Made by a program: the position numbers and the translations under genes
The notes under the pieces: model-generated
What the model was told of the DNA's origin: nothing
Databases searched by the model: none
Seen by the model: only the letters and a program-made list of their open reading frames with translations
Source of the DNA: Methylovirgula sp. 4M-Z18
GTDB taxonomy: Bacteria > Pseudomonadota > Alphaproteobacteria > Rhizobiales > Beijerinckiaceae
Assembly (NCBI RefSeq): GCF_037890675.1
Contig: NZ_CP149574.1
Coordinates: 2,204,874 to 2,268,873 of the forward strand
Direction: 5' to 3'
DNA length: 64,000 nucleotides
Shown here: positions 57,402 to 64,000 of the stretch, in pieces
Numbering within the stretch: the stretch's first letter is position 1
How the letters are laid out: each line of letters starts with the position of its first letter

Positions 57402-58587
57402 AGCGCGGCTAGAACCGTGGCCCGTAGCGACTTCGGCGAGGGCTACAGCGGTCCCCCGAGAGCGAAATCTCGACATCGAGGTGTTACGCGCCGTTGCAAT
57501 CGTGGGCGTGATTCTGCACCATTTCACGGGATTCGGATCTCTCCTGGCGCGGGAGCATGCGTCACTGCAGTGGATCGATCGGCAGGTCCAGTATTGGACC
57601 GGTGTGGACCTGTTCTTTGCGATCTCCGGCTACGTCATCGCGAGGAGCCTCGTACCGGCGCTTTCGGCGCACAAAGATTGGTCGGGCTTTTGGCGCGAAG
57701 CCGGTGCTTTCTGGATTCGCCGCGCGTTCCGCCTGCTGCCGTCATCTTGGCTGTGGCTCGCTGTTCTTCTATTGGCTTCTTTCACCTTCAATAGCCTGTG
57801 GATTTTCGACCACCCGGTCTTCGGCGGGCCGTGGAACAACCTCCACGCCACCGTAGCTGCGGTCGGGTTCTATTATAATTTCTTCGAGGCATCCGCCTTC
57901 GAGCATCACAAATTTGCGGCGTCTTTCGCTTGGTGGAGCCTATCGCTCGAAGAGCAATTCTATTTGCTTTTGCCCGTCGTTGCGTTTTGGCTACGGAAGC
58001 GTTTATGGATCGCCTTATTCACGATCATAGCCTTGGCCATCTACATTGAACACGCGACCCCCCTGACCATGGTGTTGCGGCCGGAGGCAATCTGCCTTGG
58101 CGTGCTCATCGCGTTATGGGAGATGAGTCCAAGCTGGGCGATCGCGGATCGGCTTTGCCAAAAGCTGCCGCCGCAGCTCCGGACAGCTTTGATTCTCTGT
58201 CTCTTGTTTTTGCTCGGATTCATCGGAACGCTCGGACCCTACACGCACCGCATCCCGTACATAGCAATCGTCAGTGCGCTGCTGGTCATCATAGCTGCGC
58301 AAAACCGCGGCTATCTGATCCCGCCTGGCGTCGCCAAGACCGTGGCGCTTTGGATCGGATCGCGTTCTTACGGGCTATATCTGATCCATGCGGCAGCGTT
58401 TCTGGGCGCGAAGGAATTGTGCTATCGCCTGACGGGCGATGTCTTCGACAGCTTCGTCGTGCCGGTTGGCATGATCGCCCTCTTGGTTTTCGTCGAGTTG
58501 AATTGGCGTTATGTGGAGACGCCGATGCGCCGCTATGGCGCGCGCCTCGCGCAAAGGTTCCGCGACGGCAAAAAGGTCAGGAGTTAG
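57391..58587 (+). CDS. acyltransferase 3 (OafA/NodX-type) membrane protein
   Basis: A 398-residue integral membrane acyltransferase, probably O-acetylating a sugar of the glycan made by this operon. It has about ten membrane helices and the family motifs RNLDIEVLRAVAIVGVILHHF (catalytic His pair), DLFFAISGYVIAR, RAFRLLP and SFAWWSLSLEEQFYLLLP. There is no C-terminal SGNH domain. The ATG at 57391 lies inside the preceding gene; no separate ribosome site is obvious, consistent with coupled translation. It ends three bases before the methyltransferase start. Confidence 0.9.
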   Translation: MWSEARLEPWPVATSARATAVPRERNLDIEVLRAVAIVGVILHHFTGFGSLLAREHASLQWIDRQVQYWTGVDLFFAISGYVIARSLVPALSAHKDWSGFWREAGAFWIRRAFRLLPSSWLWLAVLLLASFTFNSLWIFDHPVFGGPWNNLHATVAAVGFYYNFFEASAFEHHKFAASFAWWSLSLEEQFYLLLPVVAFWLRKRLWIALFTIIALAIYIEHATPLTMVLRPEAICLGVLIALWEMSPSWAIADRLCQKLPPQLRTALILCLLFLLGFIGTLGPYTHRIPYIAIVSALLVIIAAQNRGYLIPPGVAKTVALWIGSRSYGLYLIHAAAFLGAKELCYRLTGDVFDSFVVPVGMIALLVFVELNWRYVETPMRRYGARLAQRFRDGKKVRS

Positions 58588-58589
58588 AC

Positions 58590-59426
58590 ATGTCAAAGGC
58601 CGCTCAGGATATTCTCGGGCATGTCGAAACTTTGGTTGGAGACGCCGGCAAAGCGCCGCCGGCCGCCTTTCAACCGACCATCGACCCGTTTCTCATCGGC
58701 CTTTACGACAGTACGTTGAGCGGCTGGTATCGTGCCGAGCAAAAGGAGCTTTTCCTAGGCTTTCCGATCAGTCCCGAAGACGTCGTGCTCGACGTCGGCT
58801 GCGGCGACGGCGGCAACATGAATCTTTGCGCCGACATCGGCGCCCATGTCATCCTCGCCGACATCGATGCCAACGAAATCGCCATCGGAAAGGAACGGCT
58901 GAGCAAGAGCAACGCGCGCAAGCTCGAAGCCTATGTCACGGATTCCGACCCGCTGCCCCTACGCGACGGCACGGCCTCGCGCGTCGTGTGCATGGAAACC
59001 CTGGAACATGTCGACGATCCGGCGCAGATCATGGCGGAGTTGGTGCGTGTCGGTCAGAAAGGCGCCCTCTACCTGCTCACCGTCCCCGACCCGGTCGCCG
59101 AGAATCTGCAAAAGCCCCTGGCAGCGCCCTACTACTGGCAAAAACCCAATCACCTGCGCATTTTCGAACGAGAAGAATTCGCGAAACTCGTGACAGACGC
59201 CGGCCTCGTGATCGAGAACCGGTATTATTACGGCTTCTACTGGTCGATTTGGTGGCTGCTGTTTTGGCAGTGCGACGTTCCGGTCGATGCGCCTTATCAT
59301 CCGGTCCTCGACAATTGGGCCCAAACCTGGAAGGCGCTGCTCGACTCAAAAAATGGCCTGCGGACGAAGCGCATCCTCGACCGGTTTCTGCCAAAGCACC
59401 AGATCATCCTCGCGCGTAAACCCTAA
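58590..59426 (+). CDS. class I SAM-dependent methyltransferase
   Basis: A 278-residue methyltransferase of the Methyltransf_11/25 type. The SAM site is VLDVGCGDGGNMNLC near residue 67, followed by the acidic strand end ILADIDANEIAIG and METLEHVDDPAQIM (post-III). The region beyond about residue 165 (YYWQKPNHLRIF) is often found in sugar- or lipid-modifying relatives. The ATG at 58590 has an AGGAG site and directly follows the acyltransferase stop; a longer upstream open frame is an out-of-phase shadow. Likely methylates the glycan or its lipid carrier; this is inference from context. Confidence 0.87.
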   Translation: MSKAAQDILGHVETLVGDAGKAPPAAFQPTIDPFLIGLYDSTLSGWYRAEQKELFLGFPISPEDVVLDVGCGDGGNMNLCADIGAHVILADIDANEIAIGKERLSKSNARKLEAYVTDSDPLPLRDGTASRVVCMETLEHVDDPAQIMAELVRVGQKGALYLLTVPDPVAENLQKPLAAPYYWQKPNHLRIFEREEFAKLVTDAGLVIENRYYYGFYWSIWWLLFWQCDVPVDAPYHPVLDNWAQTWKALLDSKNGLRTKRILDRFLPKHQIILARKP

Positions 59427-59442
59427 ACATCGGGCGGCGGCG

Positions 59443-60900
59443 TCAGGTCGCCGCTTCGGCCTCGCGGTTCGCCTTATAGCCGCTCATCGCCACCCCCGTC
59501 GCCGGTGACAGGAGGGCGCACACCGGCGCGGCGAGAATGGAAATGCCCGTCACACCGATGAAGGCCGCCGAAAAATCGGCCGGCGTCGAATGCACGTCGT
59601 GATTGACGGTGCGCGCCAGCATCAACATGAGGCTGCCCGCGCAAATGCCGAACGACAGCATGAGCTGCTGGAACGTCGTGTAGAAACTGTTGGCCGACGA
59701 GGTGCGGTCGGCAGGCACGTCGTCGTAGGCCACCGTATTATAGGCGGTGAATTGCAACGACATGGAGAAGCCGCACACCAGCAGAACCGCGAAAATCGCC
59801 CAGTGCGGCCAATTCGGCCGGAAGGTCGCGCAGGCCGCGTAGAGCAGGCTCGAAAAAACCGAGTTCCAGAGCAACGTATTGCGGAAACCGTAGCGGTGCA
59901 GAATCGGCTTGGCGGCCACTTTCATCAGGATCGAGCCGCAGGCCGTGGCAAAGGTCAGCAGGCCGCTTTGCGCCGCCGACATGCCGAACCCGATCTGCAT
60001 CATCAGCGGCAGCAGAAACGGTTGGGCGCCCTGGGTGATCCGCGAGAGCGACCCGGCGATCACGGAAATGCGGAAGCTCTTGATCCGCATGAGCGACAGA
60101 TCGAGGATCGGTTCGATCTCGCGGCTGCGCCGGGCATGAACAATATAGGCCGCGCCGCTGACGAGGCCGGCCACGATGCAGACAATCGCGATCGGCGCCT
60201 CTTCCGCCGTGCCGCGGCTGGTCATCTCGAAGCCGAAGAGGAGGGCTGCAAGCGATATGCCCGACAGAACGAAGCCGGCCATGTCGAAGCGCTCTTTCGA
60301 GTCTTCCGAAAGATTGGGGATGAACACTTGCGTCAATGCGAGGCCGAGCAGGCTGATCGGCAGATTGATGTAGAAAATCCAGCGCCAGTTAAAATTGCTG
60401 ACAATGAAGCCGCCAACCGGCGGGCCAACGATCGGGCCGATGAGCGCGGGCACCAGCAACCAGCCCATGGCGGACACAAGGTCCTTCTTCTCGACCGTGC
60501 GCAGCAGCACGAGCCGCCCGACGGGCACCATCATCGCCCCGCCGGCGCCCTGCAGCAGCCTTGCTGCGACGAGAGCCGAGAGGCTGCCCGCCTGCGCACA
60601 GAACAACGAACCGAGCATGAAGATCACGATCGAGATCGAGAACACGGTGCGGGAGCCGTACCGGTCGGCCGCCCTGCCGCTGGCCGGAATCAGCACCGCC
60701 AGGCTGAGCAGATAAGAGGTCAAGGCAATACTCATATGGGCCGCCGAAACGCCGAAGGAACTCGCCATGGTCGGCAGCGCCGTCGCTAGGACGGTGGAAT
60801 CGAGCTGCTCCATGAACATAGCCGTGGCTATAATGAGGGCGGTAATTCTGAAATTTGACCCGACGCTTCGCGGCGCCGCGTCGACAAGAGTCTGCGACAT
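59443..60900 (-). CDS. MFS multidrug exporter of the DHA2 (EmrB/QacA) type
   Basis: A 485-residue inner-membrane exporter with about 14 helices. It has the DHA2 motif LDSTVLATALPTM in helix 1 and GRAADRYGSRTVF (motif A region) after helix 2, with motif C-like GPIVGPPVGGFI in helix 5. Family members export hydrophobic cations and other drugs by proton antiport. It is convergent with the glycan operon (16 bp between stops), so a link to glycan export is not implied. No TetR-type regulator or HlyD partner lies next to it. Confidence 0.92.
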   Translation of the reverse strand: MSQTLVDAAPRSVGSNFRITALIIATAMFMEQLDSTVLATALPTMASSFGVSAAHMSIALTSYLLSLAVLIPASGRAADRYGSRTVFSISIVIFMLGSLFCAQAGSLSALVAARLLQGAGGAMMVPVGRLVLLRTVEKKDLVSAMGWLLVPALIGPIVGPPVGGFIVSNFNWRWIFYINLPISLLGLALTQVFIPNLSEDSKERFDMAGFVLSGISLAALLFGFEMTSRGTAEEAPIAIVCIVAGLVSGAAYIVHARRSREIEPILDLSLMRIKSFRISVIAGSLSRITQGAQPFLLPLMMQIGFGMSAAQSGLLTFATACGSILMKVAAKPILHRYGFRNTLLWNSVFSSLLYAACATFRPNWPHWAIFAVLLVCGFSMSLQFTAYNTVAYDDVPADRTSSANSFYTTFQQLMLSFGICAGSLMLMLARTVNHDVHSTPADFSAAFIGVTGISILAAPVCALLSPATGVAMSGYKANREAEAAT

Positions 60901-61111
60901 GGGAGCGGCAATTCGTAAAATAAGGTTCGGCTTTCATAGCGTGGGAAGAGCTGGCTGACGCCACCGCTATACGGGCCTGTTATAGACCTCATTTTGCGCG
61001 GGAAAAGTGAAGTATTGCATTGCTGGCGTCGATAAAATGCATTGCAGCGGCCGCAGAACGCTCAGTCGGCCCATTCGGCGGCTTGACCGGTATCATCGAG
61101 CGCACGCTCAA

Positions 61112-61753
61112 TTATCGCGCCGGATTGTTGCGGATGGCGATCCCCTTTACCAGCGCAAGCAATTGCGGCCTCGCGGCTGCAAACGCCGCTTCGTCGGTAT
61201 AGCATTGCAGGACGAGCACCCCAAAAGGCGCCCCCATCTCCGCCGACCAAATCCGAGTCGATGTGCCAAACTTATCAAGACGAAATGAGAACAGGACGAG
61301 ATTTTTGTCGCCTTCCGTGGCCAGCGCCGGCGGATCGACCAGCACCGGCTCCCACCCCGCGTCCTTGAGTTGCGATGTGAGCATGGTCGCATAGTCCCGC
61401 CTGAACGTGTCGACGAAATCCTGGTTTGCGAGACCGGGCTTGGTTTCGAAGACGACGGTGCCGCACTCGACCGAGTCGCCGCCGCAGGTAGCTGTTTTAC
61501 ATGTGAGTTCAATGTCCTGATCGTCGAGACTGGCAGACCAAAGGGCCTCGTCGTAGGCAACTGTAATCCCGTGGTTCGGCTCCGAAAACTCCGCCGCGTC
61601 AACGTGCCCGCATGAAAATGTCAGACATGGCAATACCAGACGAAACAAAACACCGGCGCTCGCCGCGCAAGCCCTTGGCGGCCTCTTCCGTGGCCTAAGC
61701 CGGCGCCCCGTCCGTTCGACCGCCTCCCGGCATTGGTTCGCGTCATTCCCCAT
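61112..61753 (-). CDS. secreted hypothetical protein
   Basis: A predicted exported protein of about 213 residues from the ATG at 61753; the real start may be later, because the hydrophobic signal-like stretch (GVLFRLVLPCLTF) begins about 35 residues in and is followed by a plausible cleavage site near VDAAEF. The mature part of about 160 residues contains four cysteines, two of them in the pair CKTATC, and the C-terminal LVKGIAIRN. I do not recognise the family. The frame extends upstream past 61753 into a region that overlaps another gene, which is unlikely to be coding. Confidence 0.55.
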   Translation of the reverse strand: MGNDANQCREAVERTGRRLRPRKRPPRACAASAGVLFRLVLPCLTFSCGHVDAAEFSEPNHGITVAYDEALWSASLDDQDIELTCKTATCGGDSVECGTVVFETKPGLANQDFVDTFRRDYATMLTSQLKDAGWEPVLVDPPALATEGDKNLVLFSFRLDKFGTSTRIWSAEMGAPFGVLVLQCYTDEAAFAAARPQLLALVKGIAIRNNPAR

Positions 61754-61854
61754 GCGTGCAAGCCCCGTTGGGCGAAAACACCGGCCTCTCGTTCCGCGTC
61801 CGCCGGATGACGCGTCTGCCATTTCTTGCGAGAGCGGAACGGTTTGGCGCGGCC

Positions 61855-62247
61855 CTATGAGCAATTGCCAAGGCCGTACCACCCTTCAACTTCCGACGAC
61901 TGCCCGCGTTCGGCGGACCGCCAGAACACCTGAGCTCCGATCTCGCAGCCGGAACCGATTTCACCGCGCATCATGACATAATCGTCGTTCATCAGGGATT
62001 CCGAATGTTCCGAGAAACCTTGCTGTCGCAATTCGGCAACCATCCGCTGGGCTGAGGAACCCATTGGGAAAGCGGCTCTGACACGCCGGTCGAACTCACT
62101 CTCCTTCGCCTCCCACACGCAGCGAAGGTGCGCCACGAGCTGGGATTTAAACGCAAGCATCGGCAGATGCGGGAACACGGTCAGCCCCCAGATCAACGCG
62201 GCAACGATCGCAATCAATGCTGCAAAAATCGAGATTTTCGTCGGCAA
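61855..62247 (-). CDS. small membrane-anchored hypothetical protein
   Basis: A 130-residue protein with one N-terminal hydrophobic segment (ISIFAALIAIVAALIWGLTVF) and a soluble, presumably periplasmic remainder containing three cysteines. No family recognised. It lies about 100 bp upstream of, and on the same strand as, the secreted hypothetical protein, and the two may form a pair. The ATG at 62247 has no strong ribosome site. Confidence 0.55.
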   Translation of the reverse strand: MPTKISIFAALIAIVAALIWGLTVFPHLPMLAFKSQLVAHLRCVWEAKESEFDRRVRAAFPMGSSAQRMVAELRQQGFSEHSESLMNDDYVMMRGEIGSGCEIGAQVFWRSAERGQSSEVEGWYGLGNCS

Positions 62248-62775
62248 TAATCAAAAAAGTATCGGCAATGCCGGTAAGATTGACTCTTATCTTCGGCAAA
62301 ATCAACGACAGCCTCATATTGGGGTGCGATCCAAAGTGCGGGTATTCAGGAGCGCGGTCGTCCCCCCGGCGGTCCTGATGCTCCTCCCGCAGTTTCAATC
62401 CCATCCGCCTTAGACCTCGGCAGAGGCACGAATCGGCCGGATCTGGCTTAAAATTTCCTATATATATCAATAATATAAAGGGTGATCAACCTGAGAGATA
62501 GGTGGCACCGTCGACCCGTCGACCCGTCGACCCGTCGACCCGTCGACCCGTCGCGCCATCGACCGCCTAGGACGCACCGTCGCATTGTCGCCTGACGCCA
62601 AGTCGTCGGCTCGCGCCGTCGCCAGATCTGGCGATTGACGGCGCACAGGGTCACCGCGCGTCATGGTTCCGCGACCATGGTTTTAAGAGGATTGTTTTCC
62701 GCCATCCATATTGACAAGTGAGACCGTCAGTCCGACCCTGAATCAGGAAATTCGAATCCCCTTTTTCCGAAGACA
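62248..62775. other. gene-poor stretch with tandem repeat
   Basis: No gene is supported in these 528 bp. The left part is ordinary sequence; near 62455-62480 it becomes AT-rich (TATATATCAATAATATAA), followed by the tandem repeat at 62511-62550. Short open frames across the repeat on the minus strand merely read the repeat as STGRRVDG and are not credible. A T-loop-like string near 62750 has no tRNA around it. Confidence 0.5.
62511..62550. repeat. 8-bp tandem repeat, five perfect copies
   Basis: TCGACCCG is repeated five times without error, followed by two decayed copies (TCGCGCCA, TCGACCGC). Each junction forms a GTCGAC palindrome. The unit length is not a multiple of three, so it is not a coding repeat in one frame. 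Confidence 0.95.
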
Positions 62776-63018
62776 ATGGTACTGCCTGTGACGCCCGAAC
62801 GATCCACCGGCCCGACCCCTTCCTCGCCCCGTTTCGACAGGCGGTCGGGCGACATAGTTCGCAAGTTGCGCCAGATCGACGAGCGTCTAGAAGAACTGAC
62901 GGAACAGCCGAGCGCTATCACCCCTGCTTTCTCGCGCCGCACTCTGATTCGGGCGGCCTTTTTGGCGGGTGTGTGCACTGGAATAATCATCTCTAACATT
63001 CTGCATTACTTCGCGTGA
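62776..63018 (+). CDS. small hypothetical protein with C-terminal membrane helix
   Basis: An 80-residue protein: a proline/serine-rich start, a charged probably helical middle (DIVRKLRQIDERLEELTE) and a C-terminal hydrophobic segment (AAFLAGVCTGIIISNIL). This tail-anchored plan looks protein-like, but no ribosome site is obvious and no family is recognised. A competing minus-strand frame covers the same bases. Confidence 0.35.
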   Translation: MVLPVTPERSTGPTPSSPRFDRRSGDIVRKLRQIDERLEELTEQPSAITPAFSRRTLIRAAFLAGVCTGIIISNILHYFA

Positions 63019-63183
63019 CGTTGCGCGCGTAGGCGCGCGACCGTCAGCCACGCAACCCTGTCGCCGGCCGCGTTCCGAGTCTCGCGCGCGAGCCATAGAC
63101 CACGGATCCTCCTCGACCATAGCCCGACGACATTTCGAATAATTTCCGCCGGCCGCGCCGCAACACTGCAGCCCGTGGCCCCG

Positions 63184-63486
63184 TCACCGCGCTGCGGTCG
63201 AATTACCCCACTGAAATTTGCGTCGCTTGAAAGCGGACAAGTCTGCTGGCGTCAATTTGAACCGCTCTCCGTTCGCGCGCTTTTCCGCAAAACGGCGGTG
63301 CCAATAGGCCTCGATACCGGCAGGATCGTCGGTCCGGATTGAATGGACCAGAGTAGCCGATTCAGGGAGTGCCACGCGGATTTCCTTTACACGCCGCTCA
63401 ATCTCATCGCTACGACCAATCTTGTAGTGCGCACCAGAACGAATGAGGTAGACGTAGCCCTCAGCACCGCGCGCCACCGCGATCAC
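63184..63486 (-). CDS. GIY-YIG/T5orf172-like nuclease domain protein, probably the 3' half of a frameshifted gene
   Basis: A 100-residue product beginning at GTG 63486 with [17 protein letters not shown], the GIY-YIG core (VYL and YKIG), followed by [26 protein letters not shown] and ending [11 protein letters not shown]. This resembles the C-terminal half of proteins that carry a homing-endonuclease-associated repeat upstream. The gene on its other side (63461-63949) encodes that missing half in another frame and overlaps it by 26 bases. It may be translated separately by re-initiation, or the gene may be broken. Confidence 0.65.
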   Translation of the reverse strand: MIAVARGAEGYVYLIRSGAHYKIGRSDEIERRVKEIRVALPESATLVHSIRTDDPAGIEAYWHRRFAEKRANGERFKLTPADLSAFKRRKFQWGNSTAAR

Positions 63487-63949
63487 TAGTGGGCGCGTCC
63501 TCCGCCGGCAACATGGCTAGCACACCCTCATATTCTGCGCGCGTCGCGAGCCACTCGCGAAACCGAGACAAGAGATCCTGACGCGAGCGGAAGTGCAGCC
63601 CAAACGTCTGCCGAGCGGGGAACGCTTGGTCTACCTGCTTATACATTTTCATCTGCATGTCGCCAGGAACCGCATTGAAATGCCTGGCAGCCTCCGCGAG
63701 CTTCGCAAAAAGGAAATCTGCCGTATATCGGTGTTGTCTTTCGTTAGGCGTTAATCCAGCCTCCCGGAGAGCATCGCTCCATTTTACCCAGTACACGCCC
63801 CGCCATTCGTGAACCCTGATTCCGGTCGCAGAGAAAAACAAATCGTTTCCAGGAGCTTGACCGCCATTTTTGGATGCCAGTCGCCTTATTTCGCTCAGAA
63901 TATGTTCGCGCGTGACCAAGTTGAGACTCCTGCAGCGAGCGATAATCAT
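63461..63949 (-). CDS. homing-endonuclease-associated repeat protein, probably the 5' half of a frameshifted gene
   Basis: A 162-residue product with two HNH-associated repeats: [19 protein letters not shown] ... [14 protein letters not shown], and [19 protein letters not shown] ... [14 protein letters not shown]. These modules usually bind DNA and, in the proteins I recall, continue into a GIY-YIG domain. Here the frame ends soon after [14 protein letters not shown], and the GIY-YIG part follows at once in another frame. One indel near 63470-63500 would explain this. Function as a homing or mobile-element enzyme is inference. Confidence 0.65.
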   Translation of the reverse strand: MIIARCRSLNLVTREHILSEIRRLASKNGGQAPGNDLFFSATGIRVHEWRGVYWVKWSDALREAGLTPNERQHRYTADFLFAKLAEAARHFNAVPGDMQMKMYKQVDQAFPARQTFGLHFRSRQDLLSRFREWLATRAEYEGVLAMLPAEDAPTSDRGGARC

Positions 63950-64000
63950 AACTTCGGGAAGTGGAGACTGAAAACCCGGATTACCCGCGCGCCGTGACCG

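Noticed and set aside
58116..58589. 158-codon upstream extension of the methyltransferase frame
   Set aside because: It lies inside the acyltransferase gene in another frame; the ATG at 58590 has an AGGAG site and starts a normal-length protein.
62511..62550. CRISPR-like array
   Set aside because: The copies are 8 bp long and directly adjoining, with no spacers, and no cas gene is present.
62448..62664. Minus-strand frames across the 8-bp repeat, reading STGRRVDG
   Set aside because: The repeat alone creates the pattern in every frame; no start signal or domain is present.
62700..62765. Possible tRNA (T-loop-like TTCGAATCCC)
   Set aside because: No matching acceptor stem, anticodon arm or D-arm could be built around it.
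61000..64000. Prophage or integrative element at the right end
   Set aside because: The stretch is sparse and odd, but there is no integrase, transposase, phage structural gene or att-like duplication to support it.

Overview
The window is GC-rich bacterial chromosome with the gene content and gene neighbourhoods of an alphaproteobacterium of the Hyphomicrobiales (Rhizobiales), perhaps near Beijerinckiaceae. Supporting signs are a single bifunctional Rsh (RelA/SpoT) enzyme next to rpoZ, a Porin_2-type outer-membrane porin, Bpt leucyltransferase beside an RDD protein, family-5 uracil-DNA glycosylase, the Rsh-PyrE-PdxJ-AcpS run, and osmoregulated periplasmic glucan genes opgGH. The genus is an inference; no rRNA or tRNA gene was found to settle it.

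Layout. 0-5 kb: a partial PlsC acyltransferase on the minus strand, then rightward genes for a GNAT-like protein, a Spy/CpxP-like periplasmic protein, a HIT hydrolase and an acyl-CoA synthetase. 5-17.5 kb: mostly leftward housekeeping metabolism (ppx-rlmE-guaB, eno with a clear terminator, a DUF502 membrane protein, glgX, glmU-glmS) with queF pointing right. 17.7-23.4 kb: opgG-opgH and dnaG rightward. 23.4-29.3 kb: a MATE transporter with a pteridine-reductase-like SDR on the minus strand, an unusual lipoprotein-LivH fusion, an RDD protein, bpt and an inositol-phosphatase-like enzyme. 29.5-37 kb: leftward genome-maintenance genes (NYN nuclease, uracil-DNA glycosylase, era, a DUF1737 protein and recO in one tight operon; then a cytochrome b561, parC and an AAA ATPase). 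37-43 kb: rpoZ, rsh, pyrE, pdxJ, acpS and an alpha/beta hydrolase. 43-45 kb: a porin and a 0.9 kb regulatory gap. 45.5-53.7 kb: a complete K+ uptake locus (27-aa peptide, kdpF, A, B, C, terminator, kdpD, kdpE) preceded by a three-repeat KdpE-like operator. 54-59.4 kb: a four-gene operon for a probable surface glycan (two paralogous glycosyltransferases, an acyltransferase and a methyltransferase), three of its genes overlapping. 59.4-64 kb: an MFS drug exporter, then a sparse accessory stretch with small unknown genes, an 8-bp tandem repeat and a split nuclease-like gene.

How it fits together. Several parts concern the cell envelope and osmotic balance: OpgGH glucans, Kdp potassium uptake, the porin, GlmS/GlmU amino-sugar supply, PlsC and the glycan operon. 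Others form the replication, repair and stringent-response core (DnaG, ParC, RecO, Era, UDG, RpoZ, Rsh). The least ordinary items are the glycosyltransferase with an inserted duplicated WYREAV segment, the lipoprotein-permease fusion, a DnaG without its zinc ligands, the layered control signals of the kdp locus, and the split HNH-repeat/GIY-YIG gene at the right edge.
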